Numbered from the stretch's first letter, positions 47,512 through 57,655 are shown. The stretch: 64,000 bases of DNA from Mesorhizobium sp. (GCF_004962245.1 NZ_SUHQ01000008.1:154290-218289); one strand, 5' to 3'. Made by a program: numbers and translations. Notes: generated by a model not told the origin, from the sequence alone.

Positions 47512-48254
47512 GCGACGGGCCGGCGGCGCAGTCGCCCTGGCAGACAGTCACCATCACCGGCATCGAAAAGCGCACGCCGCGCGTCACCAGCTTTTTCCTC
47601 CAGCCGTCGCGGCCCTTCGCCTATCGTGCCGGGCAGCATGTCGATGTCAGGCTGACGGCGCCGGACGGTTATCAGGCGCGCCGCTCCTACTCCATCGCCT
47701 CGGCGCCGGAATCGGGCGAGACGATCGAACTGGCGATCGAAAGGCTCGACGACGGCGAGGTTTCGCCGTTCTTTCACGAGGTGGCAGCGGTCGGCGACGA
47801 GGTCGAACTGCGCGGCCCGCTCGGCGGCCATTTCGTCTGGTCCGACAGCGACGGCGGCCCGCTTCTGCTGGTCGGCGGCGGGTCGGGCGTGGTGCCGCTG
47901 ATGGCGATGATCCGCCATCGTGCCGCGCGCAAATCGGCGGTGCCCGCGGCGTTGGTGTTTTCCGCACGGATCTGGGACGAGGTGATCTTTCGCGACGAGC
48001 TGATCGGCCTCCACGATCGCCGGGACGGCTTCGATCTGGTGCTGACGCTGACGCGCGAGGCCGCCCGGCGCCCGGCGGACTACTCGCGGCGGGTCGATGC
48101 CGCGATGATGGTGCAATCGATGGCGCGGCTGCCCGCGCCGCCAAGGCACGCCTTTGTCTGTGGCTCGAATGCCTTCGTGTCGGTCGCCGCCCAGGCGCTG
48201 ATCGATGCCGGCGTTCCGGCTGGCTTCATCCGCACCGAACGCTACGGGGTCTGA
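47508..48254 (+). CDS. Ferredoxin-NADP reductase-like flavoprotein
   Basis: The 248-residue protein has an FAD-binding barrel (RAGQHVDVRLTAPDGYQARRSYSIASA, with the RxYS pattern) and an NAD-binding domain (LLVGGGSGVVPLMAMIRH, then FVCGSNAFV). There is no iron-sulfur domain. The ATGA overlap with the molybdoenzyme gene suggests it passes electrons from NAD(P)H to that enzyme, taking the place of the membrane haem protein MsrQ used in enterobacteria; this is inference from context. Confidence 0.88.
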   Translation: MSDGPAAQSPWQTVTITGIEKRTPRVTSFFLQPSRPFAYRAGQHVDVRLTAPDGYQARRSYSIASAPESGETIELAIERLDDGEVSPFFHEVAAVGDEVELRGPLGGHFVWSDSDGGPLLLVGGGSGVVPLMAMIRHRAARKSAVPAALVFSARIWDEVIFRDELIGLHDRRDGFDLVLTLTREAARRPADYSRRVDAAMMVQSMARLPAPPRHAFVCGSNAFVSVAAQALIDAGVPAGFIRTERYGV

Positions 48255-48277
48255 GCGCTGCTGCCCAGCTTGTCGCC

Positions 48278-49378
48278 TCAGGCTTCGACCTCGATCGCCG
48301 TCAGCGGCTTCGAACAGCAGGCGAGGATGAAGCCGTCGTCGATCTCGTGATCGAGGATACCGCCATTGTGGCTCATCTCGACCTTGCCCGAGACCTTTTT
48401 CACCTTGCAGGTTCCACACAGGCCGAACTCGCATGCCGCTGGGATGCGCACGCCAGAAGCGCGTGCCGTCTGCAGCACGGTCTGGCCGGCAACGCAGTCG
48501 GCATCGACATCCGAAAGCGAGAATCGGATCGGCGTGGCGGCTTCGGCAGGGACCTCGACCCCGCCTTCCGCCGGCGACGCGAACGGGGCCGGTATTTCCT
48601 CCACCGCCGGTGCCGCAAAGCTTTCCTGATGGTAGTTGGCCATGTCGAAGCCGGCGGCCTCCAGCATCTGCCGCACCGCGCGCATGAACGGGTCGGGACC
48701 GCAGCAGAAGATTTCGCGCTCGCGAAAATCGGGCGCCAGCAGCGGCAGCCGGATCGCGTCGATCCGGCCCATATGGCCGAACCAGCCCTCGCGGCTGGAG
48801 CGCTCCTCGATCATGAAGCCGAGCGTCAGACCCGGCATGCGGCTGCCGAGCAGTTCGAGCTCCTTGCGGAAGATGATCTCCTCGGGCTTTCGTGCGCAAT
48901 TGACGAAACCGACATCGGTCCATGGCGCGCAGTCGTTCAGCCAGCGCAGCATCGACATCATCGGCGTCACGCCGGAGCCGGCCGAAATGAACAGATACTT
49001 GGCCGCGGGGTGGCTGTGCAGCGAAAAGTCGCCTGCCGGCCCATAGGCCTTCACGTGAACGCCGGGCTTCAGATTGTCGAACATCCAGCGCGTGCCGACG
49101 CTGCCGGCCTGCGCCTTCACCGTCACCGCGATCGAGAACGGCCGCGACGGCGAGGACGACAGCGTATAGGTCCGCATCAGCAGGCCCTCGGTGGTCGGCA
49201 GTTCCAGCGTCACGAACTGCCCTGGCTTGTAGCGGAACCAGGTCTGGTTGTCGGAGCGGAAGGTGAAGGTCTTCACCTCCGGCGCCTCGTCGCTGACGCC
49301 GATCACTTCCAGCACCTGGAGCCTGTCGTTCCAGGGCGCCATCTCGTCGAGATGGCGGTAGAGCCCGAGGTCCGTCAT
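48278..49378 (-). CDS. gbcB: Glycine betaine demethylase reductase subunit (GbcB-like)
   Basis: The 366-residue flavo-iron-sulfur reductase has an FMN/FAD barrel (RYKPGQFVTLEL, MRTYTLSSSPS), an NAD domain (SAGSGVTPMMSML, CCGPDPFM) and a C-terminal plant-type [2Fe-2S] domain (CEFGLCGTCKVKK with a later cysteine in ACCSKP). It transfers electrons to the Rieske oxygenase GbcA, whose gene lies 19 bases upstream. The start at 49378 sits nine bases after GAGGG; an ATG three codons earlier is possible. Confidence 0.88.
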   Translation of the reverse strand: MTDLGLYRHLDEMAPWNDRLQVLEVIGVSDEAPEVKTFTFRSDNQTWFRYKPGQFVTLELPTTEGLLMRTYTLSSSPSRPFSIAVTVKAQAGSVGTRWMFDNLKPGVHVKAYGPAGDFSLHSHPAAKYLFISAGSGVTPMMSMLRWLNDCAPWTDVGFVNCARKPEEIIFRKELELLGSRMPGLTLGFMIEERSSREGWFGHMGRIDAIRLPLLAPDFREREIFCCGPDPFMRAVRQMLEAAGFDMANYHQESFAAPAVEEIPAPFASPAEGGVEVPAEAATPIRFSLSDVDADCVAGQTVLQTARASGVRIPAACEFGLCGTCKVKKVSGKVEMSHNGGILDHEIDDGFILACCSKPLTAIEVEA

Positions 49379-49397
49379 CGCATTCATCCCTCGGATC

Positions 49398-50645
49398 TCA
49401 GGCGACGCTGCGCAACGCCGGCCGGCCGTCCTCGGCCAGGCGCGGCCCGATGAAGGACGCGTACCATTCGACGAACTGGATGACGCCGCCCTCGTGCAGC
49501 TCCGAATAGGGGCCGGGCTCATAGGCCGGCGACAGGATGCCGAAGGCGTTTTCCTCGACGATGCGGCGGTCCTGGTCGTTGGTCTCGGTCCAGACATGGG
49601 TGAGTTCGGCGAGGTCGTAGTCGACGCCTTCCACCGCATCCTTGTGAACGAGCCATTTGGTGGTGACGGCAGTTTCGGTGGCGCTGATCGGCAGCACGCG
49701 AAAGGTGACGGCATGATCGCCGAGGATATGGTTCCAGGTCGTCGGATAGTGGTAGAGCAGCAACGAGCCGATGCGGTCTGTCGAAACGCTGTCGGAAAGG
49801 TTCTTCTTCACCGCGCGCCGTCCCGTCATCGTATAGCTGACGGCGTCGCGCAGCAGCGGCGCGCGGGTGGCGCGATACTGCCCGGCCGGATCGATGCGGA
49901 ACTTGCTCGGCAAGCCCGCCGCCTCACATTTCGCCCAGTGCGCGAGCATCTCCGGGTCGCTGTCGGCGCCTTGCACGCCGGTCACGGTCGGTGCTTCCGG
50001 GAATGTCTTGCACAGTTCCGGATGGTTGCCGGCGCAATGGTAGCACTCGCGGTTGTTCTCCCAGACGAGCTTCCAGTTGCCCTTCTCGACGATGGTCGAT
50101 TCGAAGGCGACCTTTGCCTCGCGCAGCCGGTGCGGCAGGAGGTAAGGCTCGACCATCGCGCGCATCGGCGCGAAATCCGCGGGCTCCTTGGCCAGGCAGA
50201 TGAAGATGTAACCGCCGACGCTTTCGCAGGCGACCGGCTTCAGGTTGAACTGGCTCTTGTCGAAACCATCCGCCATCTGCCTTGCGAACAAAAGCCGGCC
50301 GTCCAACTCGTAGGTCCACTGGTGATAAGGGCACACGAGCTTCGCCGCCGTGCCCTTGTCGGCGTTGCAGACCCGGCTGCCGCGATGGCGGCAGGAATTG
50401 TGGAAAGCGTTGATCTTGCCGTGGTGGTCGCGGACCAGCACGACCGGATAGTCGCCGATCTGGACGGTGATGTAGCTGCCCGGCTTCGGCAACTCGCAAT
50501 CGTGGCCGATGAACAGCCAGTCGCGATACCAGATCAGCTCCATGTCGAGCTTGAAGAAATCGGCATCGGTGTAGAAGGGCTGTTCCAGCGAATAGCCTTG
50601 CCTGCGGCCGTGCAGGAGCCTCAGCATGTCGTTGCGCGCATCCAT
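49398..50645 (-). CDS. gbcA: Glycine betaine demethylase Rieske oxygenase (GbcA-like)
   Basis: The 415-residue ring-hydroxylating-type oxygenase has a Rieske [2Fe-2S] centre (CRHRGSR and CPYHQWTYELDG, the Cys-X-His and Cys-X2-His pairs) and a catalytic domain with a mononuclear iron site (NNRECYHCAGNHPELCK). In the GbcAB system the product is dimethylglycine plus formaldehyde. The call rests on its pairing with gbcB and on carnitine genes 14 kb away that yield betaine. A GAGGA ribosome-binding site lies before the ATG; a cobalamin riboswitch is further upstream. Confidence 0.88.
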   Translation of the reverse strand: MDARNDMLRLLHGRRQGYSLEQPFYTDADFFKLDMELIWYRDWLFIGHDCELPKPGSYITVQIGDYPVVLVRDHHGKINAFHNSCRHRGSRVCNADKGTAAKLVCPYHQWTYELDGRLLFARQMADGFDKSQFNLKPVACESVGGYIFICLAKEPADFAPMRAMVEPYLLPHRLREAKVAFESTIVEKGNWKLVWENNRECYHCAGNHPELCKTFPEAPTVTGVQGADSDPEMLAHWAKCEAAGLPSKFRIDPAGQYRATRAPLLRDAVSYTMTGRRAVKKNLSDSVSTDRIGSLLLYHYPTTWNHILGDHAVTFRVLPISATETAVTTKWLVHKDAVEGVDYDLAELTHVWTETNDQDRRIVEENAFGILSPAYEPGPYSELHEGGVIQFVEWYASFIGPRLAEDGRPALRSVA

Positions 50646-50664
50646 GTCCTGTCCTCATACTCGT

Positions 50665-50768
50665 CGCATCGGCCCGAAAATCGGAATCGATTTTCGGAAA
50701 GCACGATGCGCAGATTCAAAGTCTTGGAGCGTACTCTGTGCGTCCAAGTGGACGCACGTCGCTCCAAG
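50665..50768. repeat. Two strong stem-loops in the gbcA leader (Rhizobiales palindromic repeat type)
   Basis: Stem I: CGCATCG (50665-50671) with CGATGCG (50704-50710) enclosing CCGAAAATCG (50674-50683) and CGATTTTCGG (50688-50697). Stem II: CTTGGAGCG (50723-50731) with CGCTCCAAG (50760-50768) enclosing TGCGTCC (50739-50745) and GGACGCA (50750-50756). Stem I resembles the intergenic palindromes common in rhizobia. Both sit between the riboswitch and gbcA. Confidence 0.75.
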
Positions 50769-50879
50769 GACTGAACTGGTGGTGATGGAGGAAGGATCGG
50801 CTGCACGCCGGCGATACGGCCGGGCATGCACTATCCGCCTCTTGACCGCCCACCGCGATCAGTCGAGTCTAGAATCTCG

Positions 50880-51048
50880 GGCTGGTTTCCGGGCTCTGGA
50901 GTGTCCTTGCGGACTCATCGCGACACCTTCCCAGGCTTGTGGCCCAGTGGTCTCCCGTTGCGACTTGAACTCCACCACCGTTGCGGGGGCAGCGCCGGGT
51001 TCTGACCGGCTTCCCAATTCTCCGCTTGGTCGTCACCAGGCGGCACCT
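50880..51048 (-). ncRNA. Cobalamin riboswitch
   Basis: Read on the minus strand, the conserved elements occur in order: AGGTGCC, then GGGAAGCCGGT, then GCTGCCCCCGCAAC, then CCACTGG, then GGGAAGG with GCGATGA, and finally AGCCCGGAAACCAGCC. This is the AdoCbl-riboswitch consensus with only small changes in the last element. It points leftward toward gbcA, whose ATG is 235 bases away. No B12 synthesis, transport or B12-independent enzyme gene follows. A 68-codon frame at 50621-50827 begins just after it but has no recognisable family. Confidence 0.92.
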
Positions 51049-51286
51049 GAGTTGGCGTGATCTAACCATGACCGCCGGCCGACTGTCGGCATGAAAGCGA
51101 CATCGTATCCATGTGGCGCGACACGGCCACGAATCCTGTTGGACCGGAAAGAACGCGGGGTGAAATCGCCCATCGCCGAGCATTGCCGGCCCGAAAGCAT
51201 GGCCGGATTTGGCCCATTATCGGGGGCCGAACTGGTTAACGATTCGTTAGCAGGCTTCGAAATGCTTTTTAAGGGATTTCTAAAAT
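51049..51286. other. Gene-free stretch
   Basis: I see no gene with a credible start or family here, on either strand. It probably holds the promoter for the riboswitch transcript on the minus strand; no clear -35/-10 pair was identified. Confidence 0.5.
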
Positions 51287-51314
51287 CGAACCGAACGGTT
51301 CGTTTCTGTTGACA
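51287..51314 (+). promoter_or_regulatory. Palindrome next to a TTGACA box
   Basis: CGAACCG-AA-CGGTTCG (51287-51302) is a perfect palindrome of the kind bound by TetR-type repressors, and a consensus -35 box TTGACA (51309-51314) follows seven bases later. The -10 at the expected distance is poor. The nearest plus-strand gene is 270 bases downstream (first DUF680 gene), so the site may drive that cluster or be a leftover of a lost gene. From here to 51586 no other feature is seen. Confidence 0.4.
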
Positions 51315-51586
51315 CTGCGTGCAGGACGGTGTGAACGCTGGCTCGCCAATCTGTCAAATGGCCGGATGGCACGTTTGAGCTAACAGACTGATAATAAAGC
51401 GGAAAATTGTGGTTGTAGGAACCTCTGGCGCAATTTCAAGATGCAGATTCTTGGTCCACGCGGAACAACTTCGTGATTGGAATCCGCAGGATGGCCTTCC
51501 CACATCGGGGCTGTCCGAACGACGCGAATTCCTCCCAAGACACGCCGCTAGACGGACGGAAAACTAAAGATACTGGAGTATTAAAA

Positions 51587-51790
51587 ATGAAAAAGATCGC
51601 TCTTACTGCCGTCGCCGTTCTGGCCATCACCGGCAGCGCCTTTGCCGGCAGCGACCATTATGGGTCCAACGGCGCCAACCAGCCAGCCGCCGCAGTCGAC
51701 AGCTCGTACACGGCTTCCATTCAGACGCCGGCTCACGCTGAAAAGCCCGTTGTCCAGGGCGCTGACCGCAACCTTTTCGGCAACAATTAA
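51587..51790 (+). CDS. DUF680 small secreted protein, copy 1
   Basis: The 67-residue protein has a Sec signal peptide (MKKIALTAVAVLAITGSAFA, cleavage expected after residue 20) and a mature part with GSNGANQPAAAVDSSYTAS and the C-terminal signature DRNLFGNN. This is the DUF680 family of Mesorhizobium, with no known function. GGAG at 51575-51578 lies eight bases before the ATG. It is the first of three tandem paralogues; copy 2 is clearly the closest relative. Confidence 0.9.
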   Translation: MKKIALTAVAVLAITGSAFAGSDHYGSNGANQPAAAVDSSYTASIQTPAHAEKPVVQGADRNLFGNN

Positions 51791-51808
51791 CAGCTGATCC
51801 CAGATCAT

Positions 51809-51875
51809 GATCCCGAACCGAAGGTCAGCGAAGCAAAAAGTGGAAACCGGTTTTCGCTGGAGATCATGGTCAAAC
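51809..51875. repeat. 67-bp intergenic repeat, copy A
   Basis: This 67-base segment recurs at 52177-52243 with a single A/G difference. It contains AAAACCGGTTTTC-like material (AAACCGGTTTTCG), typical of rhizobial intergenic palindromes. Each copy lies 18 bases after a DUF680 stop. Confidence 0.9.
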
Positions 51876-51936
51876 GAAAGACAAAGCGGCGGCAAGGTCC
51901 GCCGCTCGGGATCCTAGGAATTCAGGAGTACTAAAA

Positions 51937-52158
51937 ATGAAAAAGATCGTTCTTGCCACCGCCGCCATTCTGGCCATCTCCGGCAGCGCTTTTGCCGGTA
52001 GCGACAATTATGGATCGAACGGCGCCAACCAGCCGGCCGCCGCAGTCGACAGCTCGTACACGGCTTCGGTTCGGAATTCGGCTCCGGCCCAGAATCCGGT
52101 TCCGGCTGACGAGAAGCCCGTCCACGGCAGCGACCGTAACCTCTTCGGCAACAACTAA
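51937..52158 (+). CDS. DUF680 small secreted protein, copy 2
   Basis: The 73-residue paralogue has signal peptide MKKIVLATAAILAISGSAFA and a mature segment nearly the same as copy 1 (GSNGANQPAAAVDSSYTAS), then an Ala/Pro-rich insertion (APAQNPVPADEK) and the ending SDRNLFGNN. The leader AGGAGTACTAAAAATG matches that of copy 1, so gene and translation signal were duplicated together with the intergenic repeat. Function unknown; a periplasmic or secreted location is inferred. Confidence 0.9.
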   Translation: MKKIVLATAAILAISGSAFAGSDNYGSNGANQPAAAVDSSYTASVRNSAPAQNPVPADEKPVHGSDRNLFGNN

Positions 52159-52176
52159 CAGCCGGTTCCAGACCAC

Positions 52177-52243
52177 GATCCCGAACCGAAGGTCAGCGAA
52201 GCAAGAAGTGGAAACCGGTTTTCGCTGGAGATCATGGTCAAAC
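52177..52243. repeat. 67-bp intergenic repeat, copy B
   Basis: Same sequence as 51809-51875 apart from one base, again 18 bases after the stop of the preceding DUF680 gene. The near identity points to recent duplication or gene conversion. Confidence 0.9.
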
Positions 52244-52306
52244 AAACAGCGGCGGTGGCATTTGCCCACCGCGCTGGTGGAATGCGAAAATCCAGGAGTA
52301 TTGAAA

Positions 52307-52543
52307 ATGAAGACGATCGCTCTTACCGCCGCCGCGCTTTTGATTGCTGCCGGCAGCGCCTATGCCCGCAACGACAACGTTGGCGGAACCGATATCAACA
52401 AGCAGGCGACCGTCAACGTCGACAACACGCAGACGTCTTCGGTACGCAACACCGGCTCGCCGGTCTACAAGCTGCTCAATTCGTCGGGCGACGTACAGAA
52501 GTCCGCCCCGCAGGGCAGCGACCGGAACCTGTTCGGCCGCTAA
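52307..52543 (+). CDS. DUF680 small secreted protein, copy 3 (divergent)
   Basis: The 78-residue paralogue has signal peptide MKTIALTAAALLIAAGSAYA but a different mature middle (NDNVGGTDINKQATVNVDNT), keeping only the DUF680 ending GSDRNLFGR. The leader CAGGAGTATTGAAAATG keeps the shared ribosome-binding spacing. It is clearly older or faster-evolving than copies 1 and 2. It is followed directly by a strong terminator, closing the cluster. Confidence 0.88.
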   Translation: MKTIALTAAALLIAAGSAYARNDNVGGTDINKQATVNVDNTQTSSVRNTGSPVYKLLNSSGDVQKSAPQGSDRNLFGR

Positions 52544-52559
52544 CAGCGACCTGAACGCA

Positions 52560-52596
52560 CAAGAGCGGCGGGCTTGGCCCGCCGCTCTTGTTTTTT
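52560..52596 (+). terminator. Terminator of the DUF680 cluster
   Basis: CAAGAGCGGCGGGC (52560-52573) pairs perfectly with GCCCGCCGCTCTTG (52577-52590) around a TTG loop and is followed by six T residues. Confidence 0.95.
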
Positions 52597-52619
52597 GCCT
52601 TCGCCAAACTACCCCGCCC

Positions 52620-53732
52620 TCAGGCCGCCTTTGCTTCCGCCTTGTGGAGTGTGAAGGAATGTCCGTCGGCATCGAAGATGTGCAGGTCGCCGGCATCGGC
52701 ACTCAACCGCAGCGCAGCACCCCGCTTGACCTCGACATTGCCGGGCAGCTTGGTCACCAGCGGCAGGTCGGCGCGGCCGATGTCGACATAAACGAGCTGA
52801 ACCTCGCCGAGCTGCTCGACATAGTCCACCGTCCCCTCGAACAGATAATCCGCTCCGGTGGCAATCACCAGATCCTCCGGCCGCACGCCGAAACTCACCG
52901 AAGCGCCCTTCGCTGACGCCGGCGTGGCGATCGGCACCGTCGCCTTGCGGCCGCCGACATGGCTGACGATGGTCGGATTGCCTGATTTGTCGATCGTCGC
53001 CGGCAGGATGTTCATGGCTGGCGAGCCGATGAACTGGGCGACGAACAGATTGCCGGGTTTCTTGTAGAGCTCCATCGGCGTGCCAACCTGCTCGATATGG
53101 CCCTCCTTGAGCACCACGATACGGTCGGCCAGCGTCATCGCCTCGACCTGGTCGTGGGTGACGTAGATCATCGTCGTGGCAGGCATCGACTCCTTGAGCT
53201 TGGCGATCTCGATGCGGGTGGCGACGCGCAGTGCCGCGTCGAGGTTCGACAGTGGCTCGTCGAACAGGAAGACCTTCGGGTTGCGCACGATGGCGCGGCC
53301 GATGGCGACGCGCTGACGCTGGCCGCCCGACATCGCCTTGGGCAGGCGGTCGAGATAGTTGGTCAGCTGCAGGATTTCCGCCGCTTGGCGCACCCGCTTG
53401 TCGATCTCGGCCTTACTCTCCTTGCCGATCTTCATCGAGAACGCCATGTTGTCGTAGACGGTCATATGCGGATAGAGCGCATAGGACTGAAACACCATGG
53501 CGATGCCTCGCTTCGACGGCGGCACGTCGTTCACCACCTCGCCGGCGATCTTGAGCTCCCCGGACGTGATTTCCTCAAGCCCGGCGATGGAGCGAAGCAA
53601 GGTCGACTTGCCGCAGCCCGAAGGGCCGACGAAGACGATGAACTCGCCCGACTTTATGTCGAGGTCGATGCCGTGGAGAATATTGAGATTGCCGTATGAT
53701 TTCTTCACTTGCCTTAGCGTGACATCGGCCAT
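52620..53732 (-). CDS. aglK: Alpha-glucoside ABC transporter ATP-binding protein
   Basis: The 370-residue CUT1-type ATPase (MalK/UgpC group) energises sugar uptake with AglE, AglF and AglG. Walker A is GPSGCGKST, the signature is MSGGQRQRVAIGRA, and Walker B is FLFDEPLSNLD. A C-terminal OB-fold regulatory domain (about residues 245-365) follows. It is the last gene of aglEFGAK, 24 bases after aglA. Confidence 0.93.
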   Translation of the reverse strand: MADVTLRQVKKSYGNLNILHGIDLDIKSGEFIVFVGPSGCGKSTLLRSIAGLEEITSGELKIAGEVVNDVPPSKRGIAMVFQSYALYPHMTVYDNMAFSMKIGKESKAEIDKRVRQAAEILQLTNYLDRLPKAMSGGQRQRVAIGRAIVRNPKVFLFDEPLSNLDAALRVATRIEIAKLKESMPATTMIYVTHDQVEAMTLADRIVVLKEGHIEQVGTPMELYKKPGNLFVAQFIGSPAMNILPATIDKSGNPTIVSHVGGRKATVPIATPASAKGASVSFGVRPEDLVIATGADYLFEGTVDYVEQLGEVQLVYVDIGRADLPLVTKLPGNVEVKRGAALRLSADAGDLHIFDADGHSFTLHKAEAKAA

Positions 53733-53756
53733 GATTCCCTCCAGTGAATTGCAGAT

Positions 53757-55423
<1,667 letters not shown>

Positions 55424-55424
<1 letters not shown>

Positions 55425-56578
55425 CAACCTCCCTTCACCGAACCGGCGAGCAGCCCGCGGACGAAATAGCGTTGCAGCGAGAAGAACACGATCAGCGGCA
55501 CGACAATGGTGATGAAGGCCGACGTCGTCAGGATCTCCCAATCGCCGCCGCGCGAGCCGAGCAACGCGTTGAGCTTGGCGGTCAGCACGATCTGGTCCCC
55601 CTCGGTACCAAGGAAAACCATCGCGACCAGCAGATCGTTCCACACCCAGAGGAACTGGAAGATGGCGAAGGAGGCCAGCACCGGGAACGACAGCGGCAGC
55701 ACGATCTTGACGAAGATCTCGAAATCGCTGGCGCCGTCGATGCGCGCCGATTCCATGATTTCGCGCGGCAGGCCGGCAATGTAGCTTCTCAAGAGATAGA
55801 TGGCGAAAGGCAGGCCGAAGCCGGTATGCGCCAGCCAGATGCCGAGATAGGTTTTCGACGGCACGCCGAAGAAGCTGCCGACGCCGTTGTAGAGTTTCAG
55901 CAGCGGGATCAGCGACATCTGCAGCGGCACGACCAACAGGCCGATGATGACCGCGATGAGCAGCGCCCGGCCGGGAAAGCGCATCCAGGCCAGTGCATAG
56001 GCCGCGAACGCCGCGATCAGGATCGGGATGACGGTCGCCGGAATGGTGACGGTCAGCGAATTCATGAAGGAGCGGCCGATGCCTTCCGAAAACAGCACCG
56101 TATCGTAATTGTCGGTGGTGAATTTCGGCGGTGCCGACGAGGCGTAGTAGACGCGCTGGCCGCGCTCGCCCTCAAAGGGCTTTGTTGAGGTCATGACGAA
56201 ACTGCCGTCGGCATTGATCTGCAAGGTCTCGCCGTCGCCGAGATCGGCCGTCGTGCCGGCGGGATATTGCGTCGGCGCCGCCGATTTGACACCGAAGGCG
56301 CTGATGTCGCGGGCCGGATCGTCGCCGAAGATGTTGCCCTCGAGGACGAACTTGCCGTCCTTCTCGACTTGCGCCGAGGCGGGTGGCAGCCGGCCCGCTT
56401 CCGTCTGGGTGGAACTGGCGAACGAGTTCCACCAGCCCGAGGCGATGATCTGGTCCTTGTCGCGCAGCGACGAGACGAGAATGCCGAGCGTCGGCACGGT
56501 CCAGATCGCGACGAAGATGAAGACCGCGATATGGACGCCGAAACGGCTGGCAAAGGACTTTCCGGTCGACACGGCCAT
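55424..56578 (-). CDS. aglG: Alpha-glucoside ABC transporter permease AglG
   Basis: The 384-residue permease has the CUT1 architecture, with a membrane segment at residues 12-31, a large periplasmic insertion of about 100 residues (40-150), and a C-terminal set of helices with the EAA loop region (EIMESARIDGASDFEIF). It pairs with AglF to form the channel. The ATG at 56578 gives the usual length; the upstream frame runs through aglF. The aglF stop lies one base upstream. Confidence 0.92.
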
Positions 56579-56579
56579 C

Positions 56580-57593
56580 TCAATGTCCTCCCGTCTCTTT
56601 GTTGGCCTGGCGGATGTTCCAGACCATGATCGGAATGACCGCGAGCATGATGATGATGGCGATGGTGGCGCCGCGGCCAAAATCGCCGCCGCCGCGGAAC
56701 ATCCAGTCGAACATCAGATTGGCCAGGACCTGGCTGTTCCATTGGCCGTTGGTCATGGTCAGCACGATGTCGAAAACCTTCAGCACCAGGATGGTGATGG
56801 TGGTCCACACGACGGCGATCGTGCCCCAGATCTGCGGCACCATGATCTTCCAGAATATCTGGAACGGATTGGCGCCGTCGATGACGGCCGCTTCCAGTGT
56901 CTCTTCGGGAATACCCCGCAAGGCGGAGGACAGGATGACCATGGCAAAGCCGGTCTGGATCCAGATCAGAATGATCATCAGGAAGAAATTGTTCCAGAAC
57001 GGCAGCGATATCCAGACCTGCGGCTGGCCGCCGAAATACTGGATGATGGCATTGAGCAGGCCGATCTGCGTCTGGCCCGCGCCGCGATACTCGTAGATGA
57101 ATTTCCAGATGACGCTGGCGCCGACGAACGAGATCGCCAGCGGCAGGAAGATGAGGCTCTTGGCGATGGTGCCCCACCAGATCTTGTCGGTGAGGACAGC
57201 GATGATCAGACCGAGGAAGGTGCAGGCGGCGGGCACGACCGCCAGCCAGATGATGTTGTTGAGGATGGAACTGCGGAACTCGCGGTCGCCGAACGCCCAT
57301 TCATAATTGGCGAAGCCGACGAAATTGGCGCCGCCGCGATCGAGGAACGACAGCCTGAGCGTCTCCACGACCGGGTAGATCAGGTAGATGGTGAGGATGA
57401 TCATCGCCGGGCCGACGAACAGCCACGGCCGGATCAGCCCCTGCCGGCGCAGATTGTCGATGGCCGCGGCACCGGCGACACCGCGCGATGGGAAGATGAT
57501 GTCCACCAGTCTGTTGGCGCCCCAGAAATAGGCGACGCAGCCGCCGACGCCGGCGATGATGACGAATATGGCCGAGAAAATCTGAGCCGCCAC
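56580..57593 (-). CDS. aglF: Alpha-glucoside ABC transporter permease AglF
   Basis: The 337-residue inner-membrane permease has about eight hydrophobic segments (first at residues 5-25) and the EAA loop EETLEAAVIDGANPFQIFWK, which docks to AglK. It follows aglE by 236 bases that include an 11-bp inverted repeat. It forms the translocation path with AglG. Confidence 0.93.
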   Translation of the reverse strand: MAAQIFSAIFVIIAGVGGCVAYFWGANRLVDIIFPSRGVAGAAAIDNLRRQGLIRPWLFVGPAMIILTIYLIYPVVETLRLSFLDRGGANFVGFANYEWAFGDREFRSSILNNIIWLAVVPAACTFLGLIIAVLTDKIWWGTIAKSLIFLPLAISFVGASVIWKFIYEYRGAGQTQIGLLNAIIQYFGGQPQVWISLPFWNNFFLMIILIWIQTGFAMVILSSALRGIPEETLEAAVIDGANPFQIFWKIMVPQIWGTIAVVWTTITILVLKVFDIVLTMTNGQWNSQVLANLMFDWMFRGGGDFGRGATIAIIIMLAVIPIMVWNIRQANKETGGH

Positions 57594-57607
57594 GGGTCCC
57601 TCCCTCT

Positions 57608-57655
57608 GCGCATGATCCGCCAGTCGAGAATGGCTTTGGCGACGGGATCATGCGC
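57608..57655. repeat. Palindromic repeat between aglE and aglF
   Basis: GCGCATGATCC (57608-57618) and GGATCATGCGC (57645-57655) form a perfect 11-bp inverted repeat enclosing GCCA/TGGC. It resembles the rhizobial GCGCATGATC intergenic palindromes. In the gap after a binding-protein gene it could stabilise the upstream mRNA. Nothing else is seen between 57656 and 57829. Confidence 0.75.

Noticed and set aside
50621..50827. 68-codon minus-strand frame directly after the cobalamin riboswitch (MPGRIAGVQPILPP start)
   Set aside because: Only the first 17 or so codons precede the palindromic repeats, it overlaps gbcA out of frame, and I see no strong ribosome-binding site or family; it may be a remnant, but not a supported gene.
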